The position numbers and the translations under genes were made by a program. From Erythroxylum novogranatense (taxonomy: Eukaryota > Streptophyta > Magnoliopsida > Malpighiales > Erythroxylaceae), in assembly GCA_029891385.1 (NCBI GenBank), contig CM057225.1:13491060-13555059 (forward strand): 64,000 nt of DNA, written 5' to 3'. Within the stretch, counting starts at the first letter, position 1. Every line of letters starts with the position of its first letter. Under the pieces are notes generated by a model that worked only from the letters and a program-made list of their open reading frames with translations, was not told where the DNA came from and did not search any database. Of this stretch, positions 11,946 through 22,705 are shown piece by piece.

Positions 11946-12769
11946 GAATGATTTCACAATTGTGGTAAGCAGCAACTTCAAAATTGTGATCTTCAACCAC
12001 CAACTTGAACTGTTGGCATCGACAGGGAAATAGATTAGTGATCGGTTGAAGATTAGTTTATTCCACTTAAGCGTGTAGCAACCAACCCCCTTTGATTAAA
12101 TTTGTAAAGCAATCCTGCTGTAGCTAAGGGTCATCGGAACACAAGAGATTCTAATGATCAGAAGATAAATTGACTCCTAGAGGAGCAAGCAAACATGTAC
12201 ATCATGCCATCACAATGAACAGAAAATTGTTTCGAGTTAAATTACATGGTTTGCCAAATCATGACTTCTAAAAGTATAGCTAGTGGGTTGGGTTGTCGCA
12301 CTCTCAGTGAATTGCTACGATAAGCTCTACCAAGTTGCAACTTAACAATCATATTGAGAGTTTTTTTAAGTGGGACTGAAAAACAGTGAAAGTATATAAC
12401 GTTATAGCATCCTGTGCAGAGCCACTTCGAAGAGAAGGATCTAAATTTGAAAGTTGAAACCTGACATGTCAAAGTCACTTGCTTTCAATTAGTTCTTTAT
12501 CCACTTGATGATGAATTTTTTCCACGTCTAAAGCAGGAATAAGATTGCAGCGCAAAATGAGCGTTAAAGGCATCATAATACAACACATAGCATTTTATCT
12601 ACGTGATTTGACGAGTAGTTTATGGAGAAAATACAAAATAGATCACAATTAGTGCTGGATGTGGGCACTACATTATACTGATAATAAATAACAGGATCCA
12701 ACGTCAGAAACAATATATATAAATGAGCTTAGAGTATCAAATGCATAAAATACATAAATAATAACATGT
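11946..12769. other. 3' flank of the NPGR1-like gene
   Basis: This stretch holds the probable 3' UTR of the host gene, then AT-rich sequence without a recognisable gene, up to the stop of the minus-strand copia fragment. The polyadenylation site cannot be placed reliably. Confidence 0.5.
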
Positions 12770-15260
12770 TCAATCATGGTACCGAATGATGTCTATTCTT
12801 TTGATATGTTCATTAAATATCTTCGGTGACAATTCTTTTGTTAATGGATATGCTATCATAAAATTAGTGCTAATATGTTCGATTAACACTTTTTGTTTCT
12901 GAACTTCTTCTTTAACGACAAAGTATTTGATTTCTATATGTTTAGCATCATTTGAATACTTATCGTTTTTTGAAAAGAAGACTGCTGCAGAATTATCACA
13001 ATAGATTTTCAGCGGTTTGGCAATATTGTCGACAATTCCAAGTTCTAAAATAAAGTTTCGCAGCCATAAACTATAAACTGTGGCTTCAAAGCATGCCACA
13101 AACTCAGCTTCCATAGTGGATGTAGCAATGACAGATTGTTTCGCACTCTTTTACGAAATTGCGCCTCCACTTAGAAGAAACAAATAGCCAAATGTTGATT
13201 TTCTTGTATCAACATATCCAGCATAGTTTGAATCTGAATATTCAATCACTTCAAGATGATTGGATCTTCTATAAGTGAGCATATGATCTTTTGTTCCTTG
13301 TAAGTATCTTAAAACTTTCTTTGCAGCTTTCCAATATTCTAATCCAGGATTATTCTGGTATCTGCCTAACATTCCAATAGCAAAATTGATGTCTGACCTA
13401 GTACATGTTTGAGCATACATTAAACTCCCAACAATAGATGCATAAGGAATTCTTTCCATTTCTGTGTGTTTCAATTCATTCTTTGGGCATTGCTTAAGAC
13501 TAAATTTATCTCCTTTTTGAATTAGAACAACACTTGTGAAGCATTTGCCCATATTGAATCTCTCTAAAATCTTTTTGATATATGCTTTCTGAGACAACCC
13601 TAACATTCCTTGTGATCGATTACGGAATGTTTCAATTCTTATCACATAAGTTGCCTCACTCATATCTTTCATTTCAAAATTTTTATAGAGAAATGTATTA
13701 GTTTCATGCAACATTCCAAGATTATTAGCAGCTAGTAAGATATCATCAACATATAGGACTAGAAATATAAATTTACTCCCACCGATCTTCAGATATATAC
13801 ACCGATCAACAATGTTTTCTTTAAAATCAAAAGAAGTAATGGTATCATTAAATTTGAGATACCATTTTCGGGAGGCTTGCTTAAGTCCATATATTGATTT
13901 CTTAAGTTTACACACAACGTTTTGTTTTCCTTCAACTAAGAAACCCTCAGGTTGATCTATATAGATTTCTTCCTCTAAATTCTCATTTAGAAAGACAGTT
14001 TTCACATCCATTTGATGGAGCTCTAAATCATAATGAACTACCTTTGCCATAATAATTTTAAATGAATCTTTTTTAGAAACAAGAGAAAATGTCTCATTAT
14101 AATCAACACCATTCTTTTGAGTATAACCTTTGGCGACAAGTCTAGCTTTATATCTCTCAGTATTACCATTAGAGTCACGTTTGGTCTTGAAGACCCATTT
14201 ACATCCGACTCTTTTACAACCTTTTAGTAATTCAACAACATCCCAAACTTGATTGTCATCCATAGATTTTAACTCTTCTTTCATGGTGCATAACCATTTA
14301 TAAAAATTTTCACTTTCAATGGCTTGTGAAAACGAAACTGGATCGTTATCAATACCTATATTTGTTGCAATAGGTTTATTAATGGTAACTTCGTTGTTTG
14401 GAGTTTGGTCATGCATTTGCGGCCCTTGATCATGTATTTGTTGTTCTTGTAAGTTGTTAAAATTTTCAACAACTCTAGGAACAAACATTTGAGAAGAAAT
14501 TATAGGTAAGAAAACTTGTGTTTTAACTTCTTGGATATTCACTTTCTGTGACTCTGAACTCCCACTAATTTCTCCATTTTTGATAAATCTAGCATTTCCA
14601 GTTTCAACAATTCTTGTATTGTGATTAGGACAATAAAATATATACCCTTTAGACTTTTTTTGGATAACCAATGAAAAAAACACTAGTTGTTTTTGAATCC
14701 AATTTCCTTTCATGTGGATTATATATCCTTACTTCCGCCAGACAACCCCAAGTATGTAGGTGTCTTAAACTAGGTTTCCTACCAGTCCACAGTTCAAAAG
14801 GTGTCTTCGGAATTGCTTTACTAGGAACCCTATTTAATAATACATGACAATTTTTAATGCATACATCCACAATGATGATGGTAGAGAACAATGACTCATT
14901 ATACTCCTAATCATATCCATTAAGGTACGATTGTGTCTTTTTGCTATATCATTTTGTTGTGGTGTACCTGGCATTATGTATTGAACACATAAATTATGCT
15001 TTTCAAGAAATTTAGCAAATGGGCCAGGACATTGTCCACTTTCATTATATCTTCCATAATATTTACCACTTTTATCAGATCGAACAATTTTTACTTTTCT
15101 ATCTAATTGCCTTTCTACCTCATTTATAAATACTTCTAAAGCATTTACTAACTGAGATTTTTTATGAAGCAAATAAATATATCCATAATGTGAAAAATCG
15201 TCAATGAAAGTGATGAAAAACTTTTCTCCATTAAATAATGGAATATCAAAAGGCCCACAT
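12770..15260 (-). pseudogene. Ty1/copia pol fragment (integrase, RT, RNase H), truncated
   Basis: Read on the minus strand it begins inside the integrase core at about 15260 (first catalytic Asp in FIDDFSHYG near 15210, second in the SDKSG motif). It runs through RT (KARLVAKGYTQ, QMDVKTVFLNENLEEEIY, LYVDDILLAANN at about 13740) to RNase H (YSDSNYAGYVDTRKST, EAEFVA, YCDNSAA) and stops at 12770. Similarity is to the TNT1-94-type copia pol. It is split by a frameshift near 14700-14900 and a TAA at 13151. The integrase motif normally containing the third catalytic residue reads IAKRHNRT, so the Glu is replaced by Lys. No LTR, gag or PBS is present on either side. At 15260/15261 it abuts a truncated Sirevirus LTR, so it is a dead fragment brought there by deletion or rearrangement. 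Confidence 0.85.
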
Positions 15261-16238
15261 AGGAGCCTGTTATGTGATAGATCCTATTTAAACAGAAGAA
15301 GCCTATTAAGCGATAAAAAGCTTGTTGAATGACAAGAGCCTACTAAACAAAAAGTTATGTTAAAGAAAATTTTAAACAAAAGGTGCTTGTTAAAACTCAA
15401 AAGAACCTTCCCTAAAAAAAAAAACTCAGAAGAACCTTTTGCAAGTTGAAAACGGAAGGAGCCTATTATAAAGTGAATGAGCCTCTTGCTAAAATAAATA
15501 CATACACACACACATACACACACACATACAATATAATGCAAAATTTTAAAAGTTAAGAGGAGAGAGAAGGATGTAGTTGATTTATACTGGTTCGGCTTAC
15601 AACTCAAGCCTACGTCCAGTCTCTAAGTATCCAACTTGAGTGTTTCACTATAAAAACCAAGTAGTAATTTGACGAGCCTTTTCAAGCTCACGAGTATATA
15701 TTTTTCAAGATTCTCCAACCTTTCACACTCGAAGTGTATAACAAGTTTCTAAAAACTTACAGAAGAATAAAATGTAAAATCAAACGTAAGTTCTCAAATA
15801 ACAATTTCTGTCTTGATAGAGTGATTTCACTTTCTAAGGCACAATAGGAATGATATGACTCTCAAGAAAATAGATGTTACTCAAATGTTTCGAAAGTCAG
15901 TGTATGATCATATTTTTCATAAGTGTTGTTGCTCTTCTTTAAATAATCAATTTCTTCAATTAGTCGTTGCTTCATCTTAATTCTGAGTTGACTTTGAATT
16001 TTTAACATCATCTCTACTAGAACAAAAATTTCTAGAGCTAATTGTTCAAAAAGGTAAGATCTTCCTAGATGTTAATAAGGAAAGTTTACTAATAAAATTT
16101 CTGCAAGAGAGAAAAATTTCTCATGATTTTATTTTCTTTAAAAATATTGTTATCTATACAAGGAAATAAATCCAATTTGAATTTTAAAATATTATATATT
16201 TATTATCAAATTTGTTAAATATAAACCTTGAGCTAACA
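15261..16238 (-). repeat. 3' LTR of element A, truncated
   Basis: Homologous to 50818-51758. In plus coordinates it ends with ..GAGCTAACA at 16238, adjacent to the tract ATCTCTCCTTTTT, which is a polypurine tract on the minus strand. The counterpart of the leftmost 109 bp of the other LTR (50709-50817) is missing, so the left junction with the copia fragment is not a clean LTR end. It contains a CA-rich microsatellite at about 15508-15533. Confidence 0.85.
15508..15533. repeat. CA-rich microsatellite in the 3' LTR of element A
   Basis: Imperfect ACACAC/ATAC repeat. A purer (CA)n stretch sits at the equivalent place of the 5' LTR (about 51028-51044), so the tract was part of the LTR before insertion. 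Confidence 0.7.
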
Positions 16239-16249
16239 ATCTCTCCTTT

Positions 16250-17631
16250 TTGATGATGATAAGCAATAATAGATATAATTTTCAAAATTTAAGGAGGTAA
16301 TAGATGATTTCGAAAGATAACTATAACTTCTATATGTTCAGATATAATTGGAAGGAGCCTGTCTCTTAAGAAAGAAACCTATCGTTTATAAATCACAGAT
16401 TTTCATAAGTTCAATAATAGAATCAATGACATATATAATCGAGGCAACATTAAAAAAATATGCATTGAGCAACATTGAGAAATATATCATCATATATGTA
16501 GAAACATGCAAAAAGTATATCAACATAAACTCTTCCCCTTTATCATTATAAAAAATAATAAGAGTATAGGGAAGAAGTGAAATAAAACAGAATGAAATAT
16601 AAGGAGAAAAAAATGAATTCACACAGTCAGTAAAGAGTTTTCCTAAGGAAAATTTGCAAATCTAGAACTTGGCTTTGGATGTTGTCAATTTTTTCACGCA
16701 TTTAATCTTGATTAGAGTGAATGTCCTTCAGTTGTTGTAAGATCAAGTCACTCATGCTTTGGAGTGAAACAGAAACTGACTTTTATGGGGTTGGACTCAA
16801 GATACCTGCAGCTCTTTCTGACTTCTTTTCAACCCACACGTTGTTCTTCATCTGGTAACCAAATTGGTAAGGAATGGAAGAATGAAACTTTGCTAGTTCA
16901 TACCAATTCAGGTTATTAAATGACACTCCAAAATATGCAAAAATTTAAGTCAACATCATTCCATAAGGTAGACCACCATTTGTGTTCTTGTGACTTCCCT
17001 TGTCTACCATGAATTTCAGGATCATTGCCCGGAGATTCATCTTATTGTCCTTTAATAAGTTGTAAACCATGTAAGTGTCTAGGAGACTACACCTCTCTAC
17101 TAAACTACTTATTGGAAAAATGGAGGTAGTTGAAATGATGCAAGGCATCTTGGTAGAAGGTCTAAGTGTCTGCACCAAGGTCTCCCTTCATGGGCATTTT
17201 CAGTATTCATACAAATGAAGTTTACTACTTCTCCCAGATCAATGTCAGCAACGTCCCACTTATGACAAGGAAGATTTATCTTACCTTCAGAAATTACACA
17301 TAGAATGTTTCCTAAGATTTCCTCTGTGACCAAAATCTCGCAATCGCATACCTAAGAGATGACTGCCATCTTCCCATCAATTTCTTTTTTTCTCATATAT
17401 GTGTAAAAACATTTGACCAGTTCATCACACATAGTTTAAGTTTAAGAAATTGTCCCAACTAACATCAAGAAAATAGGGAGTGATAGGAATACCTATATCA
17501 TCGAACATCATAGGAGGCAAGATCTGCCCAACAACCACCTTTCTTTTCTTGTATTGTGATTTTATGATGAACTTCAACTTCCATCGAATCAAACATTGTT
17601 GGTGATATTGATGTCTTTCCTTACTTATGTG
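16250..17631 (-). pseudogene. Envelope-like (third ORF) gene of element A, C-terminal part
   Basis: This minus-strand segment lies between the polypurine tract of element A and the insertion point of B. Its translated pieces align by eye with the envelope-like ORF of element B. The stretch LVTEEILGNIL with the following KWDVADIDL matches LVTKELIRIVI and KWMTMVNMNE in B. The stretch SLLDTYMVYNLL with PYGMMLT matches CLFYLLNR and SYDMLLT in B. Several stops and frameshifts break it (near 17390-17430, 17160 and 16940). Sireviruses commonly carry such an ORF between pol and the 3' LTR; its function is unknown. The N-terminal part is at 42971-43365, on the other side of element B. Confidence 0.7.
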
Positions 17632-17829
17632 TGTTAAGTCAAAATGACTTTACTTAGATATAATTTTGATGTATAACAAAGAGTAAAATAAAAGAAAAAT
17701 AAAAGAAGAAGAAGCAAAGCAGACGAAGTAATACAAACAAAGAAACACAGACACAGACGCACAATAAGACGTAGACGAAGAACGTAGAAGAAATAAACAG
17801 ACGCAGACACAAAATAAACACAGACGAAG
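17632..17829 (+). repeat. 5' LTR of element B, first piece
   Basis: Matches the first 198 bp of the 3' LTR (41922 onward) with eight mismatches and no gap. Seven of the mismatches are transitions. It ends with CGAAG, the target duplication of gypsy element C. Confidence 0.95.
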
Positions 17830-20800
17830 TGTTGGACCCCGTCCTCGAGGCCCAACATTCGGACCCATATAAGCATGGAAGACCCAAAACTAAACACAAA
17901 CCGACCACAATTAGAGAAAATTTTAATAGAAAATTTGGGATTGGCTTTTCAATAAAATGTTCCCCTTGATCTCACGATTCTAACATACGAAATCGTTCAA
18001 TTCGGATTAGAAATGAAAAGTTATGGCAAAATGCTATCTTAAAGAAAATAGTGAAAACAACCCTCTACCGACTTCATGTTAAAATTTGAAAACTTTAGAG
18101 GCTGAACTACTGATCGGCTCCTTCATAAAAGTGTAGATTTATGTCTCGTTTCATTTAAAATAAGAATCGCCTCGATCCGAGCCCTACAGCTCTAGATATT
18201 TAAAATTAGCTAAGTATATCCAGAAAGAATCAATGACCTTCACACTTTGTTTCAAATCACCTTTTTCAATTTAAAATAAAACTGAAAATTTAAGTGTAGA
18301 AAGATAGAAAAGTTCTTAGAAAACCATCGATTCAAAATCAGCTCAATCGGAGGTCGGTGTACAAAGTTAAGGCCAAAGAAGGAGAGGGTCGGTCGGCCAA
18401 AACCGACCCCAAAGTTTCTAACCGCTTTCGGCATGCCGAGTAAGGTCTGAACTTCTTTCGGCTTGCCGAAGGTCGGGCGCCGCCCGCATGGGCGAGCTTC
18501 CTCGCTTCAGCTGGGCGGCGCCTCGCCGTCATGGCGAGTGCCTCGCTAGTCTGCTGGCGAGTGCCTCGCTTCGGCATGCCGAAGCCTTGGCGCTTCGCGT
18601 GCCGAGCTGAGTGACCTGCCCAGCGATCCGACCTACCAGACTTCTAACCTCAATAACTTTTTATACCGAGCTCCAAATCAGACATGGTCGAAAGCGTTGG
18701 AAAGCTAGAAGAAAAATCTATATTTTTCAAGAAGAACTCAAAGACTAGCCCGGTCACTAAGGGAAGCAAATTTTTAACACAAAGGCCGATCGACTAGCTC
18801 TCCCTAACAGCATCAAAACTTGCAACCTCCATAACTTTTGACCCAGACCTCCAAATTGAGCAAAATTAGTGTCTATGGAAAGGTAAAAGAATTATCTACA
18901 AACTTCGTGAAGACCACCAACCTATATTCCCACTCTATGAGGGTCAAAAGTGAACTCAAAGCTCTGCCTAGCAATCTGTCACTTTGATAGCACCAGAAAT
19001 AAATTCCAGCAACCCCACCTACCAACTTAATACCTCTTAAATAGCTCATAAAACCTCCTAGGAGAGCTCTACTGCCCGGCTAACACTCTCAACAAGTCTC
19101 AGTACTCCCATTCTACCTATACCAACCCAGAAATTTCAGCAAACACAACAAACTCAAAATTTCCCACATGAACACTTTAGCCCAGATTCTGTGAAGACTA
19201 TACTCTTCAACAAAGACATGACCATAACAAATATTCCAGCGACCTTTCCCATGGACAAAACCCAACAAAACTCATATAACAATAATACTCAAAATCATAC
19301 ACATGCCTTTCCAAGGCCATATACAGTACACAAATCAGCCAATTCACATAAATAGAGTACTAGAGCTCTCATTCTCATTTCAAAATCATAACAAGATTCA
19401 TGCATAGCTTTGGTTACATATTGGCATATTCATCAAAATCAAGTACAAAATACCAAAGATGAGATGCTCAATGATCAATATGCTTACAAAGCTATTCCCA
19501 AAAGCTAGTTACTAACTTAATACAAAAGTTCCTAAATTTCTTGGAGCGATGCTCGAAGCTTTTGCAAGGTTCCGAGTTCAACTTTGATTTGCACCTGAGG
19601 AGGGAGAATGGGGTGAGCTAACACGGCTCAGTGGCTAACAAATTTATAGCCATCACATAATGAGCCACACGCACACAATTAATAATCCAAAGCATTAGCA
19701 ATTTACATAATAGGTTGAAACTCAACTTTATCACATAACTCACAATTTACTCAACTCATCACATAAGGCATAACATAGAATCATCTTGCAATTAAAACCC
19801 ATATTATGCATCATAAACACTTATAAATGATGAAATGCACACAATTGGCTCGAGAGTTCCATACACACACCGGAAACCGAAGTTTACCGTGAACACATCG
19901 AGTCCGTTTTCGGATCTCGTAAGCCACAAGCGGGCAGCCGGGAGAAGGCTATAGGGGTCAACGTGCACGTGACTTCACAAAGGGGTTCTCTCTCGCCCAA
20001 ACACAATCAATATGCTCACATATCAAAACAAAAGATTCACATTTTATGCTTATCTCACTCTTTCAAATCATCAAAGTTCCATTCTTTCCTCTCAAAACAC
20101 AAAATTTCATTTTCAATATGCACATAGTATAACAAAGATAGCACACATAGGGCTTTGCCCATTACACAATAACTATAAAGATGTTACCCACCTATCGTCG
20201 AAAATCCGGATTCACGACTGCTCTTCCTCTCTCTCTTGAGTGAGGTTTCCTTGGTTCCCTTCAATAAAACACATTCCGAGACTCATTGGAAAGTCGAAAC
20301 ATTCAAGAATCGATAAATCGATAACGAAGTCTTAAACCTAACCTACCCATAGCCCATTTAAGCTAAAACAACCAAACCCTAGCTTAGGAAAACACAAAAA
20401 CCCATAAATCTCACCTCTCCCTTCAAACTTTACACAAACCCTAAGCTCCATTTCATCCCATTTTCGAAACCCTACTAAGGGGAGATGGTAGCTTACCTTA
20501 CAACTTGATTTTTCTTCACTTTTTCTCCTCCCCTCAAGCCTTGGACGACCTCCACTCTCCTCTAGCTCACGGTCGACTCTTCTTCCTCTTCTCCTTTCTA
20601 TTTCACGTTTTTTGTTCTCTTCTCTTCTCAAGGCATACGACACTCTCTCTTCTCCTCCTCTTCCTTTATCTCTTCTTAAATTCTCAACTTAAATCCTCCA
20701 TCCAAAACTACATAGTTTTGGTATTGGGCTTTTCCTCCTCCTCTCAAGCCCACTACACATATCCATTAATTTCTAATCCTCCTTCTTATTCCACTTACCT

Positions 20801-20986
20801 AAAGCCCAAAATTTCCAACATTTAATTCTAACCCTCCATTTAATTTCTAACTTCTAATTCCAAGCCCAACATAAAATATTTATATAAACACATAATTTAA
20901 ATCAATTAGGACAAAATAAATAATTAACGAATAAATCCATAAATAAATAAATAAATAATTAAAAAAAAAATTTTCGGGGCCCAACA
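17830..20986 (-). repeat. 3' LTR of element C
   Basis: 3157 bp, TG..CA, nearly identical to 25883-29003 apart from scattered substitutions and many single-base length differences. It contains a CpG-rich palindrome cluster (18420-18620). The right end adjoins the polypurine tract of C. Confidence 0.93.
18420..18620. repeat. GC-rich cluster of short palindromes in the element C LTR
   Basis: In otherwise AT-rich LTR sequence, a short GC-rich block holds repeated inverted motifs such as TTCGGCATGCCGAA (about 18571), TTCGGCTTGCCGAA (about 18457) and GCCCGCATGGGC (about 18482). The other LTR has the equivalent cluster at about 26480-26640. It follows the conserved motif TCAATCGGA (18343 and 26405). 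Confidence 0.7.
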
Positions 20987-22705
20987 ATTCTCCCCTCCTA
21001 AAAAAATTTCGTCCTCGAAATCCTTACCTGAATCCATGAAGAGGTAGGGATACTTCTCCCTCATGGCTTCCAAAGGCTCCCAAGTTGCTTCCTCGGTCGA
21101 ATGGTTCCTCCATAAGACCTTAACCAGCTTCACACTCTTGTTTCTTAACACTTTTTCCTTTGAATCTAAGATTTCCACTGGTTGCTCCTCATAAGTCAAA
21201 TCCTCTCTCAACTGAACCTCTGAAGGTTGAACTATATGCGAAGGATCCGATCTGTACCTCCTCAACATCGACACATGGAACACATTGTGAATCTTAGACA
21301 ACTTCGATGGCAAATCTAACTTATAAGCCAAAGGCCCAATCCTCTCATTGATCTCATATGGGCCTATATACCTCGGGCTAAGCTTGCCCTTCTTACCAAA
21401 CCTCATCACATCCTTCCATGGGGAAGCTCGAAGAAACACCTTCTCACCCACATCAAACTCCATCTCTTTCCTATGAGCATCCGAATAGCTCTTCATCCTA
21501 TCTTGAGCTGCCTTAAGCCTCTGTTTCACCAACTTAATTTTATCAACTGTGACCTGCACTAACTCAGGCCCATTGAGCTTTCTTTCACCTTCCTCGTCCC
21601 AACATATAGGAGTTCTACATCTCCTACCATACAAAGCCTCATAAGGTGCCATCTGAATTCCCGAATGATAGGAATTATTATAAGCAAACTCAATCAAAGG
21701 TAAGTGATCATCCCACGAACCTTTGAAATCCAAAGCACAAGCCCTCAACATTGCCTCCAAAGTCCGAATGGTCCTTTCCGACTGTCCATCAGTCTGCGGA
21801 TGGAAAGCCGTACTGAAATGCAATCTAGTCCCCAAGGCCTCCTGTAAACTCTCCCAAAACACAGGAGGTAAACACAGGATCTCTATCGAAACTATCGAAC
21901 TCGGAATCCCATGAAGCTAATCACCTCATCCACATACTTCTTAGCCAACACATTCAAGGAATCATCGGCGAATTGGCAAGAAGTGAGTGACTTAGTCAAC
22001 CTATCCACAATCACCCATATTGCATCATGCTTCTTGCTAGATCTCGACAATCCCATCGAGAAAATCCATAGTTATCTTTTCCCATTTCCACTCCGGAATA
22101 GGCAAGGATTAAGCTTGCTCGAAGGTGCTTGTGTTCACTTTAACTTGTCGGCACACCAAACATCTTTAGCATACTCGCTATATCTTTCCTCATTCCTTTC
22201 CACCGAAATGCTCTTTCAAATTCGATACATCTTAGAACTCCTGGATGCATTGCATAAGGAGCATTATCGCCTCATCAAGAATCTCATCTCTCAACTCTAA
22301 CTTGCGGGACACACAATCTATTACCCACACCATCAATCCATCTTCCTTTACCTCTACATTAGACGGCTTGCCATTCTTTATCTCTTCCCTAAGCTTACTC
22401 AAGTACTCATCCTGATCCTGCAATTCCTTGATCTTCTCTTTCAGCACTGGCCTCACCCTGAAACTTGCCAAAATACACTCAGGCCCATCTTGCCTCGGCA
22501 TCACATCAAGTCAGCTAAATCCTTGACGAGGAAGGTACACACCTCCATGTGAGCCATAGTGGACTTCCTACTCGAGCATCCGCTACCACATTAGCTTTCC
22601 CGGATGGTAATCTATCATCAAGTCATAATCTTTTAGTAACTCTAACCATCGCCTCGCCTCAAATTCACTCTTTCGGGTCAACAAGTATTTAAGGCTCTTA
22701 TGATC
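20924..22705 (-). pseudogene. Element C pol, second part: RNase H end, integrase, chromodomain
   Basis: A TGA at 22706 interrupts RNase H just before its conserved DHKSLKY motif; the remaining RNase H and integrase follow in several frames. The 22232-22504 segment is the connection and integrase N-terminal region. WVIVDRLTKS near 22000 holds the first integrase Asp. A long intact stretch at 20924-21862 carries the rest of the core, with the third acidic residue in TDGQSERTIRT, the GPY/F-like region (LSPRYIGPYEI) and a C-terminal chromodomain (KLVKVLWRN, EEATWEPLE). Chromodomains of this clade are thought to steer integration to chromatin marks. The frame passes the polypurine tract and stops 63 bp inside the 3' LTR. 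Confidence 0.88.
20987..21006 (-). other. Polypurine tract of element C
   Basis: Directly next to the LTR end at 20986. On the minus strand it reads TTAGGAGGGGAGAAT and then the LTR start TGTTGGG. It would prime plus-strand DNA synthesis. It lies inside the 3' end of the pol reading frame. Confidence 0.8.
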
